Source of the DNA: Diphasiastrum complanatum
Lineage: Eukaryota > Streptophyta > Lycopodiopsida > Lycopodiales > Lycopodiaceae
Length of the DNA: 60,000 nt
Assembly: GCA_029204225.1 (NCBI GenBank)
Contig: CM055094.1
Coordinates: 24,142,541 to 24,202,540 of the forward strand
Reading direction: 5' to 3'
Shown: piece after piece, positions 43,556 to 57,500 of the stretch
Numbering within the stretch: position 1 is the first letter of the stretch
Layout of the letters: each line of letters starts with the position of its first letter
The notes under the pieces: model-generated
What the model saw: only the letters and a program-made list of their open reading frames with translations
What the model was told of the DNA's origin: nothing
Databases searched by the model: none
Position numbers and translations under genes: made by a program

Positions 43556-44760
43556 CTATGAAGATTTAAGCATTGATCTTGATATAACTCCAAGATTAGA
43601 TCTATGCTTGATGAAAGCACTTTTGCTCAAAGGCTTGGTGAGTAGATCGGACATACAAGAGGACGAGTTGACATGCTCCAAATAGATTTCTCCTCCAATA
43701 AGCTTTTCTCTCACAAAATGGTGTGCCACTTCTATGTGCTTGCTTCTTGCATGAAATATGGAATTATTGGCAAGAGCTTGGGCCGAGATGTTATCACACC
43801 TTATCATTGGTATATCATCTTCCTTGATGCACTTTAGCTCCATTAATAACCTCTTGATCCAAAGCACCTCTTTGGTAGTTGTAGTGAGTGCTTTGTACTC
43901 GGCCTCACATGAAGAGAGAGATATAGTATCTTGTTTTTTGGAAAGCCAAGATATTGGATTGCCTCCAAGAAAGATAGTGTATGCACTAATAGACTTTCGA
44001 TCCATCTTGTCACTTGCAAAGTCCGAATCTGAGTAGCCAACAATGGATAGATCTTCACTTTTATAAAGTAGACCATAATCACAAGATGAAGATACATATC
44101 TTAGAATCCTCTTGGCCATCTTCCAATGATGGATCTTAGGATCTTGCATAAATTGACTCAATTTGTGCACACAAAAACTCCCATTGGAGTATCTATGCTC
44201 TTAGAATTTTCCATATGAAATTTTTTCAACATAGAGTGAGCATATCTAGATTGGCATATAAAGACATGATTTTCATAAAAATCAATTTCTAGGCCCAGGA
44301 TGTAATGTATCTCTCCTAGATCTTGCATTTTAAACTCAAATCCAAGTGCTAGCTTAGTTTCATCAACTAGCTTTATACAACTTCCACAAAGAATAATGTC
44401 ATCAACATAAATTAGAAGAATGACAATATTGTTATCAACAAACTTTAGATACATGGAAGGACCATAGTCACTAAGAGTAAATCCTAGTGAGATAAGAAAA
44501 GAATTAAGTCTTGAATACCATGATCTTGGTGCTTTCTTGAGTCCATAAAGACTTTTGAAGAGCGATCACACTTTGGACTCATCCTTGATGAATTCTTGAG
44601 GTTGTTCCATATAGATCTTCTCCTCAAGATAACCATTTAGAAAAGCATTGGATACATCTAATTGGAACACCTTCCACTTAAAGAAACAAGCAAGAGAAAT
44701 AAGAATTCTGATTGTCACCATCTTTGCAACGGGTGCAAAGGTCTTCTCAAAATCAAGGCC
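43556..44760 (-). pseudogene. Copia J RT C-terminal half and RNase H
   Basis: RT (44158-44454) shows NNIVILLIYVDDIILCGSCI with YVDD, then FKMQDLGEIHYILGLEID and ENHVFICQSRYAHSMLKKFH. RNase H (43556-44170) shows LSQFMQDPKIHHWKMAKRIL, SIVGYSDSDFASDKMDRKS, LSSCEAEYKALTTTTKEVLW, IRCDNISAQALANNSIFHAR and SDLLTKPLSKSAF. Between 44455 and 44760 RT continues in broken frames. The RNase H frame is intact and is the freshest copia sequence in the window. Confidence 0.93.
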
Positions 44761-44775
44761 ATGGATTTAAGCAAA

Positions 44776-45183
44776 TCACTTGGCACATAATCTTGCTTTA
44801 TACTTGTTGATGGTGCCATCATGATTGAACTTGATCCGAAATACCCATTTGCAACCAATCACATGCTTGTTGGATGGAGGATCCACAAGCTCCCAAGTAT
44901 TGTTGGTGATCAATGTATCATACTCTTGCTTCATGGCATCATACCACTCCTTGGTATTGAGTGCCTCTTGTACATTCTTTGGCTCTTCATGAGAGACATA
45001 CAAAACATTATTAGTGGAATCAAGATCCACTTGTTTGCCTTTGTCAACATATGAGAGCCTCTTAGGCTCAGATCTATCTCTCATAAATCTTCTTGGTGAA
45101 AAAATCCGAGGAGAGTCTTCTTCAAATTTCGACCCCATCACATCATGATTGTCTTCAAAATCAATAATTGTTGATGCATCCAT
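44776..45183 (-). pseudogene. Copia J integrase-RT junction
   Basis: This 135-codon frame has a linker (SPRIFSPRRFMRDRSEPKRL) and the start of RT: NVQEALNTKEWYDAMKQEYD, NNTWELVDPPSNKHVIGCKW and NKYKARLCAK. It opens with an ATG at 45183, directly after non-coding leader DNA, with no Gag, protease or integrase core. Confidence 0.9.
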
Positions 45184-45822
45184 AGACTTCTTGATCTCGG
45201 CTAGCTACACAAATCTCACTAAAACAAGATTTATTTCACATCAAATGATGGAGTATAGACAAAGTTAGGATCAAACACTCTTAGCACGTGTGAAATACAC
45301 ACTAAGAAACCAAATTTAACACAAATACAATGATATTGCATGAAACAAAATGGCTAAAATCTCAAAACAGTGCCTAGATCACATATAGATGAGATTGGTA
45401 AGCATACAACTGTGATTTTGGATCAACCAAGCAGTCTCTTGACCAAATCAAATGTGTCCACCCAGGTCTATGTGCCTTACCTAACCCTCTTTAAAAGCTT
45501 ATAACTTCTGATTGGCTCAACCAAATGGAATGAAACTAATTGCATCAGAAACTAGACAAAAATAGCTTCAAAACAAGCTATCAAGCAAGATAAATGGATC
45601 AAGCATGAGAGGGAACTTCCAAACTGAAATTGGATGTTCCTCACACGTGTCTGCACACCTGATTCCGTACAGTACCAGGTCAGGCCCAATCAATGTCCTT
45701 TTGATCTCTTTTTATCCAAAATTGAACAAGATAGCTAGGAAAATGGGCCTTGACAATTTCTAGCTCAAGATTGATGAATAGTTTTCACTTAAATGGATCA
45801 AAATGCATGGTAACCTTAGGTA
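45184..45822 (-). other. Copia J leader
   Basis: This is the region between the primer site and the first codon of the shortened pol frame, about 640 bp without coding sense. It contains GCACGTGTGAAAT (near 45284) and CACACGTGT (45642-45650), close to the palindrome repeated in the LTRs. Confidence 0.6.
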
Positions 45823-46262
45823 GGCTCTGATACCATGTTGATTTCACACGTGTGGATTGTCCACAACATGTACTTGTGATCCCTAAGGTGTGTAGATGCA
45901 TCAAGATCAAGACTAGATTGAGATTCAAGATCAATCTTAGATCCTATGGCAAAAACACACTACTACATGCATTCAATCACTTCCAACTCTGATTCACACG
46001 TGTGGGAAGTATTCAAAAAATATTCTAAGTAAAAACAAACTGCTCTCCTTGGGTAGAGAGAGAAAAACCATCATGAGCTCTCGGGTAGAAAGAGAAAGCT
46101 AGAAATTCAATGACACTCAAAATCCACACAATCACCAAATCAATTAGATCCAAAATGAGGAGTACAATGATACTAGTAGATCCAGGAGCTACCACTATGC
46201 TTAACTATGATTGGACCACACTTTGTCACCTCTTAATCCTATTGGACCATTGATCCATGCAC

Positions 46263-46408
46263 GTAACTCATGGAGAGAGTAATATTCTCTCTTCGCTATC
46301 TCATTTCATGCTTATACATGGTTCTCTTGGGTTCTACTATTTATTGGTGCAATATACTTGTGATTGCATGCAATTTTATGTGTAGAATGATCTATAATTG
46401 CTATTTTC
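46263..46408 (+). repeat. Right part of the copia H 3' LTR
   Basis: CTCATTTCATGCTTATACAT and TTTTATGTGTAGAATGAT match the distal half of the copia F LTR (34762-34900). Similarity ends at GCTATTTTC in both, which marks the LTR end or its truncation. Confidence 0.85.
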
Positions 46409-47000
46409 GGATCCACTCGTGTGAAATATAGTAGTTTGCTGGTTTTGTACGAACAACAACAGTACTTTTTCATTTCATTCAAGTTTGATCAAGTTCTATT
46501 AGTGTTTGCATCTCATTTTGTGTGTAGATGCTGATTTTCCTACATTGGTGAGATTGGTAGTGTATTTCTTTTTCTAACCAAAGATCTTTCAAGTGGATTG
46601 GATCTTAATGATCTGAAAACTTTCACATTAAGTTGGTTATGTAGAGATGCACCAGGGAAGAACTTGGAAAGGTTGTTCATCATAAACCAGATAGCGTGAT
46701 CAAACCAAATGATAGAAGAATTGTTTTTTCATTTGTCACCGCATCTGTACATAAAGAAGAGTCTTTTCCAGTTCCATATTCTAGCTTGATGCAGGCTCAT
46801 CCTATTAAAACCAGTCTCAAAGTGGCCCCTAGTTCTAGCCCAACTTTGCTCAGAAGGACATCTCGAGGGTTCAAATCTGCTGATTTTTATGATGGTATCA
46901 AAGGCAATAGGCATGTCAAAGGAGAGATTTTTATGCAAAGTGGTGAGCTTGCAAGCTTGAACTTCTGCATCAGTAAGATGGGTAAGAGTGATCCAAAGTT
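46409..47000. other. Unassigned DNA between copia H and element copy 2
   Basis: Bases 46502-46620 form an inverted repeat with 38515-38640. A 102-codon frame (46696-47004, MIKPNDRRIVFSFVTASVHK...) has no recognised motif and runs into the element edge, so I do not call it a gene. Confidence 0.4.
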
Positions 47001-47479
47001 TTAGAATCCATGGAAAAGTTGCAATTTGAGAGTTTAAAATATGTTGTTGATATAAAAGTTATCAAAAAGACAATGATGAAAAGGAAAAGAAAGAGAGTAC
47101 CAATGAAGAATATTGATGACTTATCTACACATAGCGGCAGTCCAGAAAAAAGAATTTGAGCATTCAAGTATGTTTTCTTATAAATTGTTTATTTGATTTG
47201 TATTTGACATTTAAGATTGATGCGGTTAGACCAGTCAACCTTGCTGGTTGCGTGGCCTTTTGCATTTGATAATGTGCATTATCAATTTATTAATTATATT
47301 AAGTTTTATATATTTGTTGCATATCATGGTGGCAAAGAACTATTTAACGGATCGTTCATGCATCGTATCATCTTTAAATCATGTTGTACCTAGAAAGTCA
47401 GCAAAGGCAATGATGAAAAATGCTCGATTTGAAAAATGAAAAATGATATTGTAGAGACTATTTTGAATAAGGTTCAAAC

Positions 47480-48793
<1,314 letters not shown>

Positions 48794-50300
48794 GAAACTT
48801 ACTTGGATGCAAATGTGATAGTAGGTGCATGTGATGTTTTTGGAATTAACAGAGATGCTTATTCTACTTTTTTTGGAATAGTTAAAGAAGCTTTTTCTCA
48901 AGTGATGGTGAAGAAAACTTATCGTCCTCGTCCATATCGGGTAAGATTAGCAAGAAATTATTATAATGACGGAATGTTCAGAGTAGTTGGCCAACCATTT
49001 CATATAACTAAATTATACAAATCAGAATATGGTGAGCTCAATTACAACAACTGCAATAATATTTTCCTTGATATTGAAAATGTTCTAAAATATATTATTC
49101 GATTGTATAAACTAGACGAACATTAGGTAAATGAAAAGATCATTATTTTAATAAAATTGGATGAATCTAAAATTATCAAAGGTCAAAAGTTGGAATGAGT
49201 GAGTCTCACTTTGATGAACACAATTTCAGATACAGATGATCAAACGTTTAGTGTTCAATCAAAAAATCACATATGATGGTTGGCGGCATTCCAGATATAC
49301 TTATCAATTTTTTTTAAGTATCATTATTAACATTTCATACATTGCCATTTTTTATTGACATGTCATGCATTACTTGCTTCTCTACAGGTCTTGAAAGAGG
49401 ACCATAAAATACTTTCATGGATATTTTCATGAACATGGCGAGATTATAAAGAGACATTTGGAGGGTGAGAAATTTACAGTAAAAAACATGGAAGTTTTCA
49501 AATTCAATGGCACCTTGCAGGGGATTTGAAAACATTAAAATGTATGTATAATGTCTCTCATGGGACAACATCAAAGCATCCATGTCTTTATTGCATGAAG
49601 GATTGCTACAATATGAATTTGGGACAATCAAAACACGAGAAGCAGAAGATCCAAATATGAAAAGTGTTATGCCAATTCCATTAAAAAATGTCCACATATG
49701 CACATTGCATGCTAAAGTTCATATTATTAAAAAATTTACCTGCATATTCTCCTTGCATGAAATCATAAACCGGAGTCTGTGGCTAAAGCAACTATTAAGA
49801 GGTTGGAAAAAGTTCTTTCAAAGGCAGGACTACATAAAAAAAATGTCACCATTAAAAAAAGTGATAGACTCTTTGCAAAAAAAGAAAACGTTCCTAATAA
49901 GCCATCAATTGGAGGTGCTAAAGCCAGAGGATGCTTATCCAATCACACATGCAAAGAATCTAGTGTCAGATATGAAATTGGTGTTATCAGGAAAGAAAAC
50001 CTATCATCAAAAGATATGACGACTTTGCAAAATCATTGCACGATATTTGTAAAATCTATACATGATTGTTGGGAAAAAGACAACGTTACACATTACATGG
50101 TACTAATCTATTTCATTATATGGTACTTATCTCATTCCTGCTTATCTTTTTTTCTATTGATGTTACTTATTTCAACTCTTGTTTGCAACACATCTTTCTT
50201 TATCATGCAACTTATTTTGCAAAGGAATATGGGAGCTTAAGTATCTGGTCATCACAAGGCATGGAAGAATCACATTGGTTTTCGTATATATTTGAATACT

Positions 50301-50649
50301 ACAGTCCTCGCAGTAGGTTGATTTTGTCCGCTGTGGTTGGTATATGGTACTATAAACTTTTGCACTATAAGATAAACTTTTGAATCTGCTATAGGTAATC
50401 TATTAATTCATAATCACATTCCTAATAATTCCTAATAACTAATCTTTGATTAATAACATTTAATTGTGTTTTTGTTTTCTTCAGTTTAAATGCCCAAAGA
50501 TCTCCCCAATAGAGATAATTCACTTCAAGCAGGAGACAATAAAACTTGTGATTGAAAATTCATGTCCAGTTTCAATTGCAGAGTGTTCTCCGCCCAAGCT
50601 ACTTCCATTTGGAGAAATGGATTTAGAGATTATAGAAAAACAAGACTAA
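50301..50649 (+). pseudogene. Peptidase gene 3' remnant in copy 2
   Basis: Around 50309-50350 the peptidase exon is recognisable (CGCTGTGGTTGGTAT, encoding the Cys-Gly-Trp of the active site), with the Gln lost to TAG. After an intron ending in CTTCAG (50484) the last exon reads FKCPKISPIEIIHFKQETIK, LVIENSCPVSIAECSPPKLL and ends EIIEKQD at 50649, longer than in copy 1. This shows that copy 2 descends from an element that once had the fusion gene. Confidence 0.65.
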
Positions 50650-51043
50650 ATACAGAATAAAAGTTGGTTTCCCTTGATGTGGATAAGACAATATGAATTT
50701 CACATGTATAAAAAAAATTTCTACAAATATATTAAGATTTTTCATATTCATTCATCTTCAATTCCTATAGTTGTTCCTACATGTTTGCATTTCAAGTTAT
50801 TATTTTAGAATGCTCAACAATGATACTCAAGTTGAGCGGTTCATATATTATCAAACATGATATATACAAAAAAATTATATGACATAATACAAAATTACAT
50901 TGTTCTTCAATTTCGATGGATGTTCCTATGTCTTTGCATTTTATATGCTTTTCCTGCCTTGCTCTTACCTCCACAAGGGACATTATTTAAGTTCATTTAT
51001 TTTTTTATATTGATTCACTTAGAAATAGAAAAAATGAAAATTT

Positions 51044-52218
51044 TCATATGGCATAACGTACCTTTACACCATTCAATCGAAATTGATAGTACTGAGGTAG
51101 ATCGAATTGCAACATGTCTAGTTCTGATCGAATGTGATTGAGACACCAATTTTTCTCAACCTCAACCATCGCAAGAATGTTGTCATTTCTTTTCACTGTT
51201 ATTTGAAATTGCTCTTGAGAGTTTATTCCAAAACCTTGACCAAGTGGCTTCCACTCATTTTTGCATTTTATCCATCTTCTAAAATACAGCAGCAAAGCGA
51301 GCATTTATTTTTCGATGTGATATCTAAATGTCATTGATGAGTTAGATACTCTGCACTCAACTTGCTAATTTTGTTTTGTATCCCAACAACCATCCAACAA
51401 CTCGACAATTATTTCAGCAATCAAGTCCTTACAAATAAACATTGTTTTCATTCTTTGAACATTGCATTTGGAAAAAAAAATTAAAAAATAGTAAAAGGTA
51501 GATACCAACATAATCTATTATTCTTTGAGCCAGTGCTACATTTTAATATACTTTGAATATCAATATAAGTCTAGATCAAAATTTTTTTGAAATTGATGTA
51601 TTAGGAGAAGTCCATTCCTCATTCATAAAATCTGGTAGAGGATATGGCTCTAATCTACCCACTAAACCATTTTTATCAGGAATATAGGTGTGATCATAAA
51701 AAAAACTCCTGACTCTAAAAGTGATTTTGGAGAATGACCTTTATATTATAAAATCCTGATATCCGACTGTATGACATCAATATTCTTGCAATCAATTGAA
51801 CTATTTGCCACTCAACGAAATTTGATGGATACAATTCTACAAAACCAACAAAATTATCACAAGAAAAAATTAATTTAAAGAAAATGATAATACTAAAGAA
51901 ATTTAATCTGAATATGTACATTCTAATTGGATACTTACAATTGTATTTTCTTCTATCATTTGGAGCTCTTTGTGAAGATAAGCATGTGGAACTAAAACTC
52001 TGTGATACTTTGAAATCTATTATCCTGCCTTTCCAAGAGCTTCTATATATGTTATCCGATCTTTTTCTTTTCCAAAATGAGCCTTTTGTAGAGGGATGCA
52101 TTAAGATCCATTGATATTTTCGATATATTCTTGGTATCCATTGATCATCTGCCTTTTTTTCATTGTAAATATTGATTGCATCAATGGTTCCTCTTGGTCT
52201 CCGATTATGTGTAGCCAT
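51044..52218 (-). pseudogene. Terminal minus-strand gene of copy 2
   Basis: It starts MATHNRRPRGTIDAINIYNE at 52218 and continues QWIPRIYRKYQWILMHPSTK without the stop seen in copy 1. Later parts are frameshifted (51715-51950). The C-terminus is well kept (51044-51304): RRWIKCKNEWKPLGQGFGIN, ITVKRNDNILAMVEVEKNWC and QYYQFRLNGVKVRYAI. Function is unknown. Conservation between copies, including the ATG at the element edge, suggests it is essential to the element. Confidence 0.6.
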
Positions 52219-52223
52219 TAGTC

Positions 52224-53480
52224 CAAAGAGCTACTCCAATGACACATGGTGGATTGATAGTGGGGCTAGTTCCCACATGACATTCCAAAACGATTTCTTC
52301 TCAACTCTTGTACCTTTAGTAGGTCATAAAAGGTCTATTCTAATAGCAAGCTGTGATCAAGAATGTAGAATAGATGGAGTGGGAACAATCCCTTTAAGTC
52401 TTGGATCCTCTAAAAGGTTGGATCTAGAAAATGTACTCTATGTTCCTAATCTTACTAAGAGCTTGCTAAGTGCTGGACAACTAATGGATAGTGGTTTAGA
52501 TGTCCACTTTAAGCAAGGTGTTTGCATTGTAAATGTATTCAAGTAAGGGAGGCTATTTAAGCTTGATGCGAATGTGTTTCTTGGAAGTGTGAATGTGGCT
52601 AAGGAGGAGCTTACACAAATGGAGATTTGACATAAGAGGTTGGGCCACCCCAACTACAAATCACTGGAGATCCTATGCACAAAGGAGCTTGCACTTGGCC
52701 TTCCAAAGGCATTTTCAAAGTGTGGAAAGAGTTGTGAGGCTTGTAGCCTCTCAAAGGCTCACAAGCTACCATTTGCTAATTCTTCCACTAGATCTTCTAA
52801 GTCATTAGATCTCATTCATAGTGATGTGCACTCTTTTTCTAAAGAATCTAATGGAGGTGCATTAATGTATGTATCTTTCATTGATGATTACTCTAGATAC
52901 ACTTGGATTGAGCTTCTGGATTCCAAAAGAAAAGTGTTTGAGTCTTTTGTAAATTTCAAAACTCTAGTTGAGAATCAACTTGATGCTAAAGTAAAAGTAT
53001 TGAGGAGTAATAATGGTGGAGAGTACATCTTCACTAGAATGATAGAGTTTTGTAATCCAGTAATATTAAAAGAGAGCTTACATGTACATATAGTCCTCAG
53101 CAAAATGGTATAGACGAGAGAAAGAATAGAACTCTTTGTGAGTGTGCAAAAGCTTTAAGGCTAGATTCTTCTCTACCTAAGTCATTTTGGGGAGAGGCCA
53201 TTATTTGTGCAAATTACTTATGTAATAGATTTCCATGTAAGCCCATTGGAGGCATAACATATTGTGAGGCTCTATTTGGTAAGAAGCCAAATCTCAAATA
53301 TCTTCAAGTCTTTGAATCTACTTGATATGTTTTTCAATCATTAGATACAAGAACAAGGATGATCCTACATCCATTTGGTTATGGTGAAAATAGTTGGGGA
53401 TATAGAATCTATAATCCTATCACTAAAAAGATTTTAGTGTGTAGAGATGTTACATTTGATAAAGGTAATTACTTCAAGAT
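52224..53480 (+). pseudogene. Copia K protease and integrase
   Basis: The frame opens at the edge of element copy 2 with NDTWWIDSGASSHMTFQNDF (protease DSGA), NVLYVPNLTKSLLSAGQLMD, then after a frameshift RLGHPNYKSLEILCTKELAL (gag-pre-integrase with His lost upstream), SLDLIHSDVHSFSKESNGGA with the catalytic Asp, and FIDDYSRYTWIELLDSK. Broken frames follow with ERKNRTLCECAKALRLDSSL, GEAIICANYLCN and YGENSWGYRIYNP. The gene continues after the gypsy insertion at 59898. Confidence 0.92.
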
Positions 53481-53485
53481 GAATG

Positions 53486-54236
53486 TGTAGTGGGTTTGTT
53501 TCCTTGCCTAACCTGAATCCAAGATCTAGTCAATCTAGCATCATATAGATGGAGTTAGTTGTCACGCGTAGGTTCGTTCCCATGAGAGTGATAGTTTAGT
53601 TCAAATTTCAGCATGAATGGAAGATCTATATCTAACTCTACATCCATTAACCCTACTCATTAACACTAAGATCCATTAATACTATGATTCACAACAAAGA
53701 TAGCTTACTCTTTCTCTCTCTCTCTTTCTCTCTCATAAAAAGTATAATAACACTCAATCACAATAACATTTAGATCCAATAATTAGCAAAATCCAAAGAA
53801 AGCATGAGAGATGGAGAAGGGAAGAAGAAGAGCAAGGACTTTCATCAATCCATTTATGAAGAGAACCAATCTGCTTTATTGAAATGAGGAAATGAACATG
53901 AGGAGCAACTCGAGTTAGTCCCTTCTTATAGTAGAGAAGAGGACCCTGGCCTCTGAATCCTATTGGTCCAATCTTGCCTCTCTTTTTATTCAAATTTAAA
54001 AAAGTGTGGGAACCATCAAAATTGGAGGGAAACCCAACTTTATTCACTAACTTGACATTTAGGCCCTGCGACTTTAAAAGTCCCGCAAAAAGGCCTAAAG
54101 TCCTTTTATTGGATTTTAACTAATCAATCAAATAACTATGTGATCATCGGGTTGGACTTACACACGCAAGGTGCCAAATCCCTCTCACTTATTAACTAGG
54201 GTTAGGGTTGCGTTGGGATCCGCAAACCCTCCAACA
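53486..54236 (-). repeat. 3' LTR of the gypsy element (751 bp)
   Basis: It begins on the plus strand TGTAGTGGGTTTG and ends CCTCCAACA. It has about 50-65 bp (near 53560-53615) absent from the other LTR. A short CT-rich tract lies near 53710-53735. Confidence 0.93.
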
Positions 54237-55400
54237 GTATCCCCCACCAAAACTGGTGGCGGTTCCACAACACCTGCAATATGCAGTTATTGGGGACTTT
54301 TATTGGCTTCCGTCGAATCTTGATTGAATGGTACTGCACCTTCTCCATAAAGTCGAGGCATGCAGTATTAAAATCCAAATTGTGTGGCAGAAAACAACAG
54401 TGGGCTTCGGCAATCCACTTGGAGGTATTCATGAGAGAGCCTTTTCTGGTATAACAAAATCTGTGTATAACAAGAAAATCTTCCAGTAAACACTTTATTG
54501 TTTGATTAACAAAGTGTGTACCCTGGTCATTGACAATCTCGATCGGACATCCAAATCTGATTATAATATTTTCATATAGAAACTTGGCCGTACATTTCGC
54601 ATTAGCAACTTTGACAGCAACTTCAACCCACTTGGTCATGTAATCAGTTGCTACGATAATGTATCGGGCCTGAGATCCTTGTGCGGCAGGGTGAATAGGT
54701 CCAACGTAATCCAATCCCCATTTTTCAGACCGTGCTTGCGATAAAACCGGATGCAAGGATTCATAGTTCTGTCGAGTAGGATGTCGTGCTCGCTGGCAAA
54801 CATCACATGTCTGAATAAAATTTTTTGTGTCCTTGTGAAGCGTAGGCCTTCAACAACCTGATTGTAAAAGTTTGCGAACAATAATATCTGTAGAAAAGTG
54901 TCCTCCACTCATGCCATCATGTGAAAACATGATTAAACCTAGTACTTCATGCGGTAAAACACACCTTCGTAAAATATTATCTGATCCACGACGATACAAT
55001 TGTCCTGCAATTAATTGATAAGGTTGGGCCTTATGAATCAGTTGTCTCTTCCGTACTTTTGTTAGGGAGTCATTTGGTTGTCCTAGCATCAGGTACTCAA
55101 CAATATCTGCTGCCCACTCAGGTACTGCTTCAACATAGAATAACGCAGCATCTGGCAATTCATCATCCACTTCAGTGTTAACTGGCATGGATTCAATTCA
55201 CGAAACGTGATTGGCTAGATAATGTTGTTTCCCGTTTCGAACTACAATTCAAAAGTCAAATTCAGTCAATAACAATAATCATCTTGCAATATGTCCAGTA
55301 TTGCACATCTTGTTTACCAAGTAAAGTAACGGTTGATGATTAGTATAAAATGCAAAGTGCGTTTCCATGAGGTAGTGACAAAATTTCCAAACAGAAAAAA
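54237..55400 (-). pseudogene. Gypsy RNase H end and integrase
   Basis: RNase H traces at 55230-55420 read ALAMIFSVWKFRHYLMETHF and LLYLVNKMCNTGHIARW in broken frames. The integrase zinc-binding region (54850-55188) has RRCVLPHEVLGLIMFSHDGM and SGGHFSTDIIVRKLLQSG. The core (54202-54756) has EKWGLDYVGPIHPAAQGSQA with the first catalytic Asp, YIIVATDYMTKWVEVAVKVA and FGCPIEIVNDQGTHFVNQTI with the second Asp. Frameshifts lie near 54760 and 54850. Confidence 0.92.
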
Positions 55401-56368
55401 TCATGGCCAATGCCTCACGTTTGATGAAATCCATTCAGTATGCTCAATCTCATAAATAAAGTCGGCATCAAGCAATCTCTGAAGTTCTTTCTTTATCAGA
55501 TCTGCTACATTAGGATTACAACGATAGAACTTTGTAACCTTTGGAACTGCATCAGGTACTAAAAGTATGGTATGTTCAATCACTGATGTCGGAATACCCT
55601 TCAAATCTTGGGAAGTCCATGAAAAGCAATCTTGATACTTAATAAGTAACAAGCGGAGTGCTTGATACTGTTCAGGAGTAAGTCGTGATCCAACTTGTAA
55701 AATCTTTTCCGGTTCTCCTGGCTCGGCAAGATTCATTGGTTGTGTCTTATCTGGGCCATTGTAAACTTCTTTAGATTCCGGCATGTGTTCTTCAGGTTCA
55801 CGATGTGCCTTAGGTAACATGATAACCACATCATCCAATGTATAACGTTTAAAATGCTCGAGCATATCACGCTGGACTACGTTTGCTTGTTCATTTTCGA
55901 AAGGACTTGTCTTGGATCTTCATTTAGCTTTTAAGTAGGAATTGATCGTGGAGGTGATGACTTTCGAGATGATAAATCTTTCTTCAAAGGTGAAGACTTC
56001 CTAGATGATGATGTCTTACTAGAATTCTGACTCGAAGAATCATCCTGGACTTTTTCTTTGCCTTTATCCAATAAAGGTGGCACTTCCTTTGAATCAATCT
56101 TCCAAGGGGGATTTTCCCATTTCAGGACCGTGTTATAATGTTGCTTAGCTTGTTTCTTCGTCATTGATCCTGTGATCCTGTCTTCCTTCAATATAACTGC
56201 TTTGAGCGGTTTGATTGTTGGTTCATCAAGAACATTACACATTCCAAATCTGGTCGGATCCATATGATTTAGAATCTGCTCATCCGTAAATTCTGCATTG
56301 CCATCATAAGTCAAGGCATGACTCACAGGAATGAGTTCATCCTCAATCGGATCTGGTATAGGTTCCAT
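55401..56368 (-). pseudogene. Gypsy linker and RT N-terminus, RT core deleted
   Basis: The upstream frame (55931-56368) is an acidic/Ser-rich linker typical of the protease-RT spacer in Tat-type elements. The next frame (55401-55865) has LLLIKYQDCFSWTSQDLKGI, VEHTILLVPDAVPKVTKFYR-like wording and KKELQRLLDADFIYEIEHTE, the RT entry. It then jumps to the RNase H end, so about 700 bp with the catalytic YxDD are gone. Confidence 0.88.
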
Positions 56369-56676
56369 TGATATCTAGGCTACATTCAGCACATTTAGTG
56401 AAAACGTGATTGGTGTATCCAAAGTTCAATCTAATAAGGAAATCTCACTCAAATCTGATTGATTATCTTGTTGACACATATATCCTGTTGTACAACAATC
56501 ATTGCAAGAGCTTCATTCCAATTGACCATATATGTTTGAGAATCATAATGAACTCCCAAATTTTTCTATGGTCGGTCACAAGTGTGATCCGTTGTTGACG
56601 AATTGTCATCCTCTTTTTGAACCATTGGTTTGATAGTCCAAGTTGTAGGATCAATTTTAACTGTATGTTTACAATT

Positions 56677-57402
56677 TTAAAAAGTGATTTTTCCGGTACC
56701 CCGGTTATGAATTACTTGCGCAACTCGTAACCATGGACATCCCAATAGAACTCGGTAAACATTAGGCACTTCTGGTAAGTCCATCACTACGAAAGTAATG
56801 ACGAACTGTACTCCTGCAATCCTGATAGGTATTTCTTCCACCATTCCTCGTGGACGAACTGTCATTTGATCAGCTAGCTTAATAGCAAAAGTAACAAGTT
56901 TGATCCTTGTAAGGCCCCATTTTGCACATAGCTTTGTAGAGATCAGGTTAACTCCTGAACCACTATCTATCACAGCTGCTTCTTTAGGAAATTGTCTATG
57001 CTGTATCGGCAGAGTGATATTCTTTTGTTCACTTTCCCAAGCGGCTCCAACATGGAGTACTTCGTTAGATTCTTCAAATTCAGCACAAAAAAGTGGCTCC
57101 TGATGGACTTCTGGTTCTTCTTGAGCTAACTTTTGTGCTAAGACTTCTTTTGCTTTTGGCACCAACTTCAGGAACTCTCCCAATGAAATATTGATCCTAC
57201 TAGACAAAATGTTCATGAGTAGTTCTATTTGCGGTGCTTCTGGTTCAGTCATCTTGAAGGGTTCTTCAAGATGATGTAACTGATCATTCATATCCGTACG
57301 TAAATTTCTTGAAGGCTGCAATGGTGAAGACCGAACTTCAGTTGTTGATTTAGCAGCCTCAGGCTCCTCTTCTTCTTGCATATGTTTAATCCACTGTCTC
57401 AT
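56677..57402 (-). pseudogene. Gypsy aspartic protease
   Basis: The frame contains ISLGEFLKLVPKAKEVLAQK, then the active-site segment AAVIDSGSGVNLISTKLCAK with DSGSG, then LADQMTVRPRGMVEEIPIRI and VYRVLLGCPWLRVAQVIHNR, as in Tat/Athila retropepsins. It is open for 241 codons. Between it and the linker, 56369-56676 is non-coding or frameshifted. Confidence 0.92.
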
Positions 57403-57500
57403 ATTCTGATATCTTCGTTTTTATGCATTAAGATTTGGATAGACTCTCGATGTTGTTGGTGTATCGTTCAATGGTATAGAATCAGTAGGTACTAGATCCA

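Larger units (their letters stand above)
42805..46262 (-). mobile_element. Copia J inserted in the copia H LTR
   Basis: Two direct LTR copies, 42805-43511 (707 bp) and 45836-46262 (427 bp, truncated), begin TGTTGATTTCACACGTGTGG and are about 98% alike where they overlap. The primer site (GGCTCTGATACCA, 45823-45835) lies left of the right LTR, which fixes the minus orientation and identifies the right LTR as the 5' one. The interior keeps only RT and RNase H, so it is a deletion derivative. The missing LTR end and missing host bases on the right point to one deletion across the boundary. Confidence 0.93.

Noticed and set aside
46696-47004. 102-codon frame before element copy 2
   Set aside because: It crosses the element boundary and has no motif, so it is not evidence of a gene.
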